Positions 34,983 to 46,602 of a stretch of 64,000 nt of DNA are shown one piece after another. Made by a program: the position numbers and the translations under genes. The notes under the pieces were generated by a model. That model searched no databases. It was not told the origin of the DNA and saw only the letters and a list, made by a program, of their open reading frames with translations. This DNA is from Taeniopygia guttata (lineage: Eukaryota; Chordata; Aves; Passeriformes; Estrildidae): assembly GCF_048771995.1 (NCBI RefSeq), contig NC_133030.1, positions 11,114,001 to 11,178,000 of the forward strand, read 5' to 3'. Each line of letters opens with the position of its first letter. The first letter of the stretch is position 1.

Positions 34983-37900
34983 CTATCCATGCAGATATGC
35001 TTCCAGCCAGTGCTCCCCAGAATCCTTCAGGGAACTGCAGGAGCAGAAGGGAAAAAATCACTTAGGAGGAGACAGAGTTCAGCTTTGTGGAAGGCCAACT
35101 GTAGTTACAGAAATAAAAGGGGAAAAAATGGATTTTAACTTGTATGGACACCTCATAGCAAAGTCTGAGTGCTGCCATTGAGCTGGGAGGACTTAAAGAG
35201 GAGAAAAACAAGCTTTGAAAGTAAAAACTTTAGAAAACTCTAAATAAACTCTAGGTTTGATCTCTCTGTGGACATTGATTTGAAATGGCTGCCTGGGTGT
35301 CTCTTACCTGCCACCATGGCATCTTGTTAATCATCTTGTTAATTGTTACTTACTGTAAAATATCTGCAAAGGCTGTCAGCAAAGTCTTGGTTTTGTACTC
35401 GATGCCGTGCTTGTCACAGAGGCTTTTCACCAGGGGAGCCACTTTCCAGTAGTTGTGCCGAGGCATTGTGGGGAACAGGCTGCACAATGGGATGAGGGAG
35501 AGTTATTGCAGGGCTTGGCTTTCTCCCTGTTCAAAATATTCCCCTGCCTCAGATTATTCCCATTTTTTCCCCCAGGATGATACTCACTGGTGCTCGATTT
35601 GGAAGTTCAGGTGCCCAGTGAACCAGTCATTGAACAGAGACTGCTTCACGTTGCAGGTTGCGTGGAGCTGGGAGGGAAAAACCCAAAAAACCCTCAGATG
35701 ACTTAGATTTTATTTACCTGCAAGTCCAACAGTTGAACCCGCAGCAATTGCTGCCCACCCTAATCCAGCAAAAAAAAATCAAGGCAAAGTCAGGGATTAC
35801 AGCCATCATTTCCCTGAGGAATTCAACACAGTCTAGACTAGCTAGGCTATGTTTTTTATCCTTGATAAAATAGGAAACTGCTGCAAGCCCACTATGTGGG
35901 ATTACACTGTTGGAGGTAGGATAGATGTGAGCAAAGCTCTATTTACATATTCTTTTTTATCAGGCAATTTTGTCAGATTTATCTGTAGTAAACTTGCAGC
36001 CTGTAGGGTGAAAATAAAGGTAACCCACTTTGCTTCCCTTTAGTTGGCCTAAAAGGAAATTGGCTGTTATACCACCAGTACATTTCTATAATAGGGAGGG
36101 GAAAGGGTTATGAAAAATATGTCAAGGCCTTTCAAGGAAAAAAACAAGATTTTAAAAATCTAGATTTCCTGTTTTCCAACTAAAATTTTAAATGGTTTGA
36201 ATATCACAGAAATATTTATTGAATGAATGGAAGGGCAAACCTCATTAACAGTTAATCTCAGAGAATAACAACATTGCCTTTGTTCTATAATTTAGACCAG
36301 CAGACCCAGTATTCCAGAATAAAGGAGTTTCTCACCTGAGTAGACACCCAGTCTTTGTTCTTGTCATAATCAATGTCCATTGGGATGTGGTTCATCTGGG
36401 ACACCCAAATAAACCAGCTACTCTCAAGGTACCTGGGCAGATAAACCCAGAAATTCTCGTCATATCTCTAATCCCATCTAAATTTAACACTAAAACACTT
36501 GGCTAAGTATCTTCTTAGGTGAAAAAGCACTTTTGGAATTTAAGAACCACTCAAGTTTTAGATGCAGATGTCCCTGAGCAACCACCACCCCCCCTGAAGT
36601 GAAACTGTTTCTTCTGGACTATTTAATTCTGAAAAAATTGTAGTTTTAGTTTTAATTTCTTTCTTTTGAAGCTCAATATTGATTACAAATCTTAATTTTG
36701 GGGGCTCTGGGTCTGCTCTGAGTTACCTGGACAGCCAGTAGTACACCATGAAGTTGTTAAATCCCATTAAAGGAACATACATGAGGCAGACTCGGATGTT
36801 GAAAGTCACTACCAATATCAGGTCCTGTTTAAAAAAAAAAAAAAAAAAAAAAAGAAAAGAAAAATAAAAAAAACCCCAAACAAATCAGGATGAAAATCAG
36901 CCTTTGTTGATGAAATGTCTCCACTCCATCCTCTCCCTTTTACTAGAACTGCAGCTTAAAAAATGCTCTTGATATGCGAATTTCTGATTTATCAGGAGTA
37001 TGCTCCATGCTGCATAAGGTGGGTGTGTCCCTGAAATATTCCTACTTAACCATCAATAACTGCAGACAACAGCCCTGCCGTCACACTCTGGGTCTCGGAA
37101 TTTCCTGGTAATTTTTATTTATCTGCTAAAAGGCTAAAAAGCCTCTTCTAAACTATTTTCTCTGCTTCAGCAAGCCTAGAATCAGCCTTCTCTATCCTTT
37201 GTCTCTCTTACCCTTCAACCACCTGCCTAATAGGAGGTGAAGGTGGATACAGTGACATTTTTGGAGTTTTCCAGACAGGGAAGCAGTGCTTACCAACCAC
37301 TTTTTCCTCTTGATTGCAAAGTAGATTGTTGACAGCTGGAAGAAGGGTACAAGGGCGAGTGGGGCCAGCACTGAAGGACAGAACAGAAAAAGAAAGACAT
37401 TTGTCATTTCACTGCATCATTATAATGATTCTTCTTTCCAGTGGAAGAAAAATTGCTGTCTTCCACTCATATTAAGCTTCATGCACCCACATAATCTCTT
37501 TGTCTTTTCTTCTCATCACTTCTCCATTTCTTCCCCATCCCTGTATCTGTTTGACACACCCCCATCTACATCTCATAACCCAAACAGAGACTTAAGGGGC
37601 AATTCTTCCTCATAAGGACCTTCTTTAATGTGAAGGAAGCTTCCTGGAGCTCTCACTTCAATGGGAATATCTTTAAAAACCATTATTTTGTGGGGGAGGA
37701 GATGCACTCATGGTTTTAGGGGATACTCACAGATGAAATACTTGTGCTGGTAATTGTAAGGCATGAACTTCTTCTTCTGCTTTCCAAGCTGAAAAATGAA
37801 AAGATAATGAAATATTCACAAAAAGCACAATTAAGTTTATTTCTTCACCTTGTAATTTTTCACCAATTGCACAAAAAAGTTTCTTAACATTACCCCAACC

Positions 37901-40900
37901 TTTTGTAATGTAATTCTTCAAAAGACAAAATAATAAGGAACTAAAACAAACTGCTTCCAGAGCTCCAGTCTGCACTGGATCAACACTGAAGCAAGGAATA
38001 AACTGCATAAACAAAAGCCCTGAAATCCACTTTGCCTATCCATGGTGTGCCTAACTTTGATCCTGTTAAAAAGCAGGAAGACATGAGAACTGATTTTCTA
38101 CATTTTCACTCCATCAAAGCCACTGGACCACAGCCAACCTGCTCTGGATGCTCATGCTCCTACATGAGAGATCTTTCCCAAAATCCCTGATAAAATCCTT
38201 CTCAACTGGAGCCAGTGGTTTTCTATCAAAAAGCATTTTGTATCTCCCATTGCAGGAATCTGTCTGGAACAGCAGAGCTGGAATTTTCCATGTGTCTTGG
38301 AGAGTTTCTTTAGCAGGTAAAAGAGAGAGAGGCATTATTTTAAGAGGCTGGTGTATCTGGCAACAAGGCTGTTTTATCACCCCGTGAGTAAAAGGAATTA
38401 CAAGGAAAAGGCAAACGAGCCTTTGCCTATCCTGATGCTGTCAGAAACCATAATGGAAGCAGGGAGGATCTATTCATAGTTTCTCTTTTTATGAAAGCCA
38501 TAAAATTCAGGATTAGGAAATCATTTGCTGCATTTGTGCTCGCATGCAGCAGCTCTGCTGGCCCTGAAGGATTTGGGTGCCCAACAGCTCTGGCAGCCAG
38601 GAGGATCCAGAGGGAACATCTGACTCACTAACCCTCTCTTATGCAAGTAGGCTGACTCACCCCTGGAGCTGCCTTCAAGGTGCTTGCCCTTACTTAAGCA
38701 CTGATTTTAAGCCTTTGCTTCTCAGGAGTGCCTCAGCATTGCAATAACAAGACACTCTCAGATCTTGGAACACTTTGGGAATTACCATGAAATCCTAGAA
38801 CGGTCTGGGTTGGAAGGGGACCTTAAAAACCAGTTTGTTTCAAGGCACAAATTGGGTTGTCATTCTTATATATTAGATACATATCACACTCTAGCTTTCT
38901 GTCACTAAATGTGCTTTTGCAGACCTCCTTGGAGAGGGTCTTTCCCAGGCTGAAGAGCAGAGGGTGCATGTTGAGGTCGGGGTCCTTGTGGAAGCAGTTG
39001 GGCTTGGCGTGGTGCTGGTTGTGCAGGTGGTTCCACCAGCTGGCAGGCAATCCCTGCATGGGGAAAAGGGCAACACCAGAGATTCAAACTGGAGCAATAT
39101 CAAGGATCGCATCTCTATTTACTGCAATTCCCTCACAGGAAACCTTGCCTGGATTTAGGGACACTCCCATCCATTGCTTAGTCCCAATCAGCCCCAGAGA
39201 ACATTCCCACCACTACCTTCAGCATGTTTATCACCACGATCTGCAGGAGATGATTCCACCTGGGCTTCCTGAAGACAGAGCAGTGCCCCAGATCATGTTG
39301 GAACCAGCCCATCTGGATCTGAAAGACAAAAAGATCACTGAGGAAAGAGAACTGCTTTATTGCAATAATTTGCCTTGTGAGTCTCCATAACTTCATAGTG
39401 TGAGTTTCATCCTCCTTCTGATGTGTCAAGAGACACTCACAGGGCTAGAACTTCCATCCAGGCCACTGTCCACTAGAGCTGCTCAATTCCAGATAATAGT
39501 TTAATCTGGAATACAGGGAAAGCAGCAAAGCATCACTGCAATCAACTTCACTATTACAGTATGGAATTCTGTTGATGCCATCATGAACAATTAATTTCCA
39601 AGTAACCAGCCACAGCAAGTCTGTGGCTTCACTGCATTCCATATTTCCATGGAAATACAAGACTGCTCTTTGAGGGATATCTGCCTTAGCAGATATTAGG
39701 CAATTAAAACAGATTAATTAAATAAATTAGCTCATTTGCACCTGCTCCAGGGGGATCTGAATGAATGTAAGCATTTAGTGCTAATAAGAAAATCTTAATT
39801 TTCCTCCCTCTGCCACACCCTTCAATTTCTCCGAACTAAGTGCCACAAATCCCTATTCCCTCCTTCCCTACACCCACACTGAAATGGATCCTTTGCTTAT
39901 ATGGCTGAATTTACTAATCCAGCAGAAAACTATTCAGGGCTAGAGGGGACTCATAAAGGACCCAAAAAATACCAGAGCCATCTGACAGAAGAAACAGAGA
40001 GCCAAAAGTGCAGGTGAGAACTAAACATTCCTTCTTTGTCCTGGGGTAAGTGATTAAATCAGCTCATCCCATCCTGTGAAAGAGCCAGTTCCACAAGAAC
40101 CCCACCATCCCCAGGGAGCAGCCTGTCAGCAAAATGAGATCAGCTGCAGGCAACAAAAATTGTGACATAGAATGTCCTTGTCATCTTCAGCTAGATAATG
40201 GGATCTACGGAGAGGCAATGACTGGGATGGGAGCATTCCATTAACCCTCTCCACCTGGAAGAGCCAAGGGTGTCTGAGCACTGAGCACCCATCAGCAGTT
40301 TACCTGGGCGGTGGTGAAGAACACCATGCCAGCTAGGAAAGGCACCAGGGATATGCCAAAGTACCAGACCACGAGCCAGGATGCAGCATCCAGCACCAGG
40401 AGATGAAGGAAAATCAGGAAGAAGAAGTGGTAATTTGGCCTCAGAAGTCCCATCTTCTCAATGGTGCAGCGCAGCTCACGAAAATCCTCCAATAGGGATT
40501 TCTGTGGGTAAAGAAAAGGAATTTCTGTGGGTAAAGTGAATATTAATGCACTATTTGCTTTGAAAATGTCATAGCAAAGCCAGGAACCCCAAAACAGCCA
40601 CAGAAATTGAAGGAGATGTTCTGTGAGCAGGGGCTCTGTGCCAAAACAAGCACAAAGTCAACAGACTTTGCTTTGATTCAGATTTGATTCTGAGACATCC
40701 CAGCGAGGAGAACAGAGGAGGATCTGGGGCTCTGGAGCTCATTCCTTGCTGCCAGGTGTGGATTTAGTGATGCTGGGACAGTCATGTTTCCATGCCTGCC
40801 CATCGCCACCCACAGCATCAGGCGTGCTCCCTCAGAGGCGATTCCTCCTACCTCTCCTGTTTTTCCTTCTCCTTCCATGCTGAACCCCAAGCCATTCCCA

Positions 40901-43840
40901 CCACTGGAATCTGGGGCACTCACCTTTTTATTAGACTCAAAGCTGGGTTGATCAGGTGCCAGCTCCCCAATCAGCAGAGATTTCAGGTACTTTTTCACCA
41001 GGGACTTGTCGTTGTGGAATGCCACAAAGGCATCCTGAGGAACACAAAGAGAGGGAGTGAAAGAGGGCACATGGCCAAACACCAGAGCTGAGCCTCTCAT
41101 TGCCCAGGTCTGGATTATAACATAATATCCTGCTCCCTTTGTCCATTTTTGTCTCTCCTGTCACTCTTTCCCATTACTGGAGCTTGGCCCAAGGAAGCTG
41201 GAGGAGTTTCAAGCACCCAGATTTCATAAGTGCCCCTGGGTGAGGCTGGTAATAAACATGAAAGGGTTTGATGAAAAACCCTTTGCAGAGGGAAACCTGT
41301 TCCTTCATCTGCTTGCTTCAGCACACTCTGTCCCTAGAAGGCTCCAGCCAGCAGCCCTGCCCTATGGATGGGACCCAGGAGCAGGGAATGAGGTGTGTCT
41401 CTGCCATGCTTGGGATGAGGCTTTGGAATCCTGCCTGTGCAACACTAAGGCCATACAAACTAGATGCTGAAGCCTTATATTTAGCAGCACAAACTGGGTG
41501 TCTCTTACAGCTCCCTCCCAGTTTCCAGAACAGGTTGATGTTTCGGGAATGTGGGAGCACTAATGACACAAAAGTGTCTGTTCAAGAACCATTTCAAATC
41601 ACAGTTTCATATCATATATAAACAATGGGAAAAGGATGAGATTCTAGATAAATCAAAACTCTTCTTTAGCTCACGTCCTCACTGGATTTTCCAGAAGAAA
41701 GGTAAAGAGGCTGACCATACCCTTTTTTCTTCCAGAAAGAGCAGATAGAACAAAATCCTCATTTTGAACAGTCTGGTTTTGCTGATTTTGGCTCTGAAAA
41801 TCAGCAGGGATGAGCACAACCCAAATATTCTGCACAGGTCTGGTCAGGATCAAATCTCTGGAAGAGGACAGAGGACTTCCTTGGAGCCTCTTGGCTGGAG
41901 ACAGTCTCTCTCTGAGTACTGTAGTCTAGAAAAAGTCAGAACAGGGTGACTTTTTGGACATTTGAGCTTTTCTACAGACATCTAGTGACCCTTTGTCACA
42001 GTGACAAATTAACAACTCTGTCCAGACCAAGAGGACTGGGGAAATCTTTCCATCACATCATGATTTTGTGCCCCTCATCCTCCAGGTCTTTATACATTTT
42101 ATATCCCTCCATCTTGTCAGGAATTCTGATTTAATCCGTAAGAATCTATACTGCAGTTTGGAAACAGGAACCAGAATCCTTTCAAGCAGAAACTCCTCTC
42201 CATGAGATCAGTATCACAGATTCTTATCACTGAAAGCCTCTCAGTCCTGTCTGTTCTTCCTCCTCCCTGGTCTTAGGCCCTGATTAGCATCTTACTGACT
42301 TTAACGTCAGAGATGAAGAGCTATCACCTACAACACACATAACTCACAACATTTGACATCAATTAAATGCTCTGTAATGGTCTTGCCTTGTATTTTCAAA
42401 ATAATTTCCACAGAGGAAGAAAGTTCTCATGATGTATAGACTATTATGAGCTCTAGAGCAGTCAAGAGTTGTTGGAAAAAAATCCTGGATCCTGGTTTTA
42501 GGTAAAGTCCTGCACCAGTAATTTTTTGAGACACCTTCCAGTCCTGCTTTTCTATGTGGATTTCTTAGAGTATATGAACAAGCAGCACTTTAAAAGCAAC
42601 AAGAGTGATTAGGATTAGCAAGAACAAGACACAAAGTGTTGTTAGGATGCAACACAAATCCCCACTGAACCCACGATTTTGGCTACTGGTTGTGGTCCCG
42701 TCTTCAAAGGGATATAGTTCACCTAGAGGTTTGAAAATACCTTCATGATTAAATAAAATCAGATTGTAATTATTGCTACAATAAAAGCAAGTAAGATCAA
42801 AGGTAATTTTTTAAACACATTCACTGCAGTTAAAGCCCCTGGGTGTCTATAAGTACAATGATGTAAGTTGCAGGTCCTTGCAGGAGATGGGAGGACATAG
42901 CTTGGGGACAAATCATTCCATGCATTCTGCATTCTTTGGCTCCTTCAGTAAAAGTCCAGTGGCAGAAAGTGCAGGAGATAGCACTAGGATCTCTGGGTTG
43001 GTCTATACTCTGAAGGTCAGCGAGCTTGGGAGAAACCAAACAAGACTGAAACCTCTCCTTTTGCTTCCTCTGGGATCACCAGGTATTTTTCTGCCCCAGG
43101 GTTCAAGGGATGAAATGTGAAAAGTAACTGATCTGGTCCATTTTGGGCTGGGAGTTAGAAGTGCTATCCCATTCTGCACGCTGAAACATGAGGAATTAAG
43201 ACAGGCTAAGCAACCTTCTTGAAGTCAGAAAATCTTGTCGTGACAAGAATTAAATCTCCCACATCACAAGTTTATGCTCATGTTTCCAATTCTCAGATTT
43301 CTGCCTATTCAGAAATTCAGCGTCTCCTTTCAGCATAGTCTGGCAGATCTGCTTAGAATTTATTATTCCTGCCAAAAAGCACCAAATGATTTTAGATAAA
43401 TCCTCTAGATCAAAGATTTTTGCAGGAATCCCTGGAAGATCTGTGATCAAATATATTTGTAGGACTTTTCCTTATGTCCTGCAGCCCAAGGTCATCATGC
43501 TGCTTTCTCAGTCTGCTCTCTGACCAAGCACAGTGATGACCCCCACCAGACAGGATTCCCCACCATGTCCTCCTTCCCTGCCACTGGAACCACCTTCCTC
43601 CGCCGCTTTCCCAGCTCTTACCGTGGCATCCTGCCCAGCATAGTGGCTGATAACCCGGCTGCCCCCGGGATGGCTCTTGGAAAACTGGCTGACATCATAA
43701 ACCTTCCTGTCAACCACCAGCCACTGCTCCCGGCCTTGCCCGCGGCCGTTGTGGATCCTGATCTCTTCCCAAGTGAAAAGCTGTGGAAAGGCTGGAACAG
43801 GTCCCGTCCCCTTCTCGCTGGGGCCAGTCTGTGGAGCCAT
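34983..43840 (-). CDS. FADS1L: FADS1-like front-end fatty acid desaturase, copy B (12 exons, 448 aa)
   Basis: Second array member, same architecture: cytochrome b5 domain plus membrane desaturase domain. Exons in transcript order: 43622-43840, 40924-41034, 40304-40501, 39217-39318, 38925-39053, 37731-37788, 37294-37370, 36727-36824, 36336-36432, 35588-35667, 35354-35479, 34983-35034. The joined frame is open for 1347 nt. Motifs: HPGG at residues 57-60, HDLGH at 184-188, HNQHH at 221-225, QIEHH at 386-390. The last exon ends [12 protein letters not shown] then TAG. The start MAPQTG resembles the MAP start of mammalian FADS1 and lies 66 bp below a TATA-like box. Oddities: exon 6 is 58 bp instead of 61, losing one Phe of the FF pair after HKY. 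The exon 5 donor is GTCTGC and the exon 4 donor is GTAGTG, both weak. The exon 3 acceptor is duplicated 23 bp upstream. Exons 4 and 8 carry many unusual residues. It is open and probably functional, but it is the most drifted copy. Symbol tentative. Confidence 0.92.
36831..36872. repeat. A-rich tract directly upstream of exon 8 of copy B
   Basis: About 24 As followed by A/G-rich sequence. On the coding strand this is a long T-run that ends in the exon 8 acceptor TTTAAACAG, so it serves as an extreme polypyrimidine tract. Confidence 0.85.
38788..38834 (-). mobile_element. Short CR1 terminal remnant in intron 5 of copy B
   Basis: CTAGAACGGTCTGGGTTGGA followed by AGGGGACCTTAAAA is the inverted CR1 3' end. 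It ends about 90 bp from exon 5. Confidence 0.55.
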
Positions 43841-43905
43841 CCGTGCTGGCACTCTCCAGTGCCAGCTCCGTGTCCAGGCTGAGGTGGCCCATCCTGGCCT
43901 GCCCG

Positions 43906-43911
43906 TTATAC
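43906..43911 (-). promoter_or_regulatory. TATA-like box of copy B
   Basis: On the minus strand the sequence GTATAA sits 66 bp upstream of the copy B ATG at 43840. This matches the spacing seen in copy A. It predicts transcription starting near 43880 and argues against using ATGs further upstream in the same open frame (for example 44089). The surroundings are GC-rich but poorer in CpG than the first exons of A and C. Position-based inference only. Confidence 0.4.
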
Positions 43912-44439
43912 AGCCCCATTCCAAGCCACTCCCTGCGCTTCCAAGGGCTGGTCGGCTCTCCTCGCCCAAACACACCCATCCCAAGTTCCCTCCTCTTCCA
44001 GACGCTTGGACACACCCGTGAGGAAAAGCCCTGCTCCTTCTTGTCCTTTCTGAGCTGCCTTTGCAAGGTCTGACTGCTTCACTGAACACAAACAGGAATA
44101 AAGACAGAAATTTGGGAAGACCACCTGTTAGCTCTAAATGGCCTCATCACCACACAAACCCTTCAGGTTGTTCTTGGTCTTTGAAATTTTCTTGACTCTG
44201 GCATTCTGAATTAATGTGCCTTTCTCAATTAAATAATTGATTAAAATACCAACAGATCAGAGTAAAGAAAGAACACATTAAGAAAGCATTCTTTACTTCC
44301 AGTTAATTTGGCTTCTGTATTGATAATACTTCTCATACAGTTGGTTTCAGAATTTCCTGTATGCTCCCGAGGCCATGCAATCACCTAATTGTTCAAGTAA
44401 TTCATTAATGAGTCTATAACATTAAAATATTTTGTAGTA

Positions 44440-44515
44440 ATAGCAGTATTAATAATAGTGATAAAAATAACAACAACAACGGTAATAATAACAACAATAA
44501 TAGCAGTAACTGTTA
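44440..44515. repeat. (AAT/AAC)n-like trinucleotide-rich microsatellite
   Basis: Imperfect runs of AAT and AAC triplets (for example ATAACAACAACAACGG). Located upstream of copy B, about 0.6 kb from its ATG. Confidence 0.75.
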
Positions 44516-46549
44516 ACACCAACTTTGGCTATAAATTCAGAAACCTATGCTTAAAGGCAATGTTGACATAATTAACTTTACTTAAACACTACTCCTGCAA
44601 AAACCAAGTCTATGCATCTCTGATATAGTGAAGGTCTCCTGTGCAATAAAGAGGTAAAGAATTCTCAGCTGTAATAAAATGCAGTGACAAGGCAATGCCA
44701 AGTTTCCTATGAATTCACATCAATTTTGCAGAAAAATTTAAGCAATGTAAATCAAGTATTGCCCTACTTGAGATCTAGCAGTGTCTTAATCCTGGTTGGG
44801 GTTTTTTAAATCCAAAATTCCAACCCTTGGGTGTTTTTGAGGAAGGTACAAGCAGCAGGCAGACATGGTACAGTCTGGGGTGGTACAGATAGGGTATTTC
44901 CATCATACCCTTTTGTAATGCAATACGGAGTTAAATCCTGAATTTCCCCCCTTGCCCCAAATGTTCTATTTATGTTTCTGAATTTCTTAGGTCTGTAACT
45001 CCAGATGTGGCCTGCAGCGATGCCCAGTCCCTGCCTGAAGCTGGGCAGCTGCAGGTCTCAACTTGTGACAATGAGCTACCCAGACAATTCACACTCTGGG
45101 ATTCCAAGAAAACTGTGGAGCCCCCAGTGTGAACTCCCAGTTCTGAGAAGGACTGAAAACACTCAGATGAACTTCTGCAGACTTCAGGCAGGACAGAAAG
45201 ATAAAGGTAGATAAAAAAGCGAAACTACTTTCTTGACCAAGGCACCTCAGCAGAGTGAGGCGTTTTCCCTGTCTTTCAAGCACAGAGTGGGCAGTTTTCT
45301 GGCTGACATGGAACTCCAAATGATGCAATTCTAATTCTTCAAATCATGTAGCATCTTGCAAATTATTCAGTCAAGCCCCAAACTGCCATTTAAAAGTGCC
45401 TGACATGTGGCAATTGGTGAACCACCCAAAGTGAAAGAGAAATGTGACTGCTGTTATTCATCAGAAGATAGTGATAAAAGAATGGGAGGAATAATTCCTA
45501 CCCTGCTGTCACATTGTATTTTGTAACTCTTTATCTTGCTCTAAATAAAAGCTGAGAGTGTCCACGCTAATGATGTGTTCATGATCTATGTATATGTGCA
45601 GAGACTTACCTAAATCAATGTTCAGTACTTGAGGTGGTGGCAATAAAATATGCAACAGTTTGCGCAATGTCCTGCAGATGTGGGGGTTTGTGCATATGTG
45701 AAAATATCAAGTTACTCCATAGCTAGCTGAAAGTACAAAAAACTCTTTCCATGGCCCTATATTCAGACTTGTACATGCAGCAGCTACTTGAAAAGGAGGA
45801 GATAAAAATGTGGGGTTTGGTTTCGGTTTACAAGGATATGCAGGATAAAGAGCCAGGAATGTACTGGAGTGAACAAATATGGGATGTCTTTGTCTATACC
45901 CACAGTCAGTAGCTGTGACTTTCACTGTTAACACTGTGGGTGCCAGCATCCACCAAACTGGTGGAATTAAGTTTGGGAACTCTAAGATGATTGTCCTCTG
46001 TGTTAACAGTGTGTATAAATATTTATTGTCCGAATTTATTTAGTGTCAGATCCTATCCAGAGGGGCCTGCAACGCCCACTGATATTCTGTTCAATTAAAT
46101 GCCCTTCCCAATGTGAAAGCAGAAGCTGCCTCTGTCTATATTATCCAGTTACGAAACTGATTCCAAAAGCCCAGACAGTGAAAGGCACGGTCCTGCTCAC
46201 CCAGAGAAACTATTGAGAAACCTGTTACAGTGAATTTACACCACACTCGGTGTTCTGCAACCACTGCCCACACACCTGCCAAGAAGCATGTCCCACGTTC
46301 CCGGGAGCTGGTCCACGTGCACAGGGCTGCTCCACAGCCCTGCTCCCATGACTCAGAGCCTCCTTGCACAGGCTCTTGACACAGTTTCCCAGATTTCCAG
46401 AAGAACACTGCTTGACTGCTCAGCAGGCAGGTGCTGCCTCAGCCCTTTTATCGTCGGTCACATAAATGTTTGCAGCTTACACTTAATCCCCTGGAGATAA
46501 GTGGTCCAGAAATAAATCTGGTACTGAGATACCCCAGAACATTTGGAAG

Positions 46550-46602
46550 TGGTTGATGATCTTAGAGGTTTTTCCAGCATTAATGATCCTGTGATCTTGT
46601 TT
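46550..46602 (+). mobile_element. Short CR1 3' terminus
   Basis: GTTGATGATCTTAGAGGTTT then CATTAATGATCCTGTGATC matches the CR1 end on the plus strand. The rest of the element is absent or unrecognisable. Confidence 0.6.

Noticed and set aside
6423..43840. Copies A and B as FADS2 (delta-6 desaturase)
   Set aside because: Some wording (DAF..AFH, GASA in A) recalls FADS2, but the C-terminal AFADI...HSLK, IPMDID and LQATCNV-type exons fit FADS1 better. A phylogeny would settle it.
43841..44089. N-terminal extension of copy B from 44089
   Set aside because: Lies above the TATA-like box and has no resemblance to desaturase N-termini.
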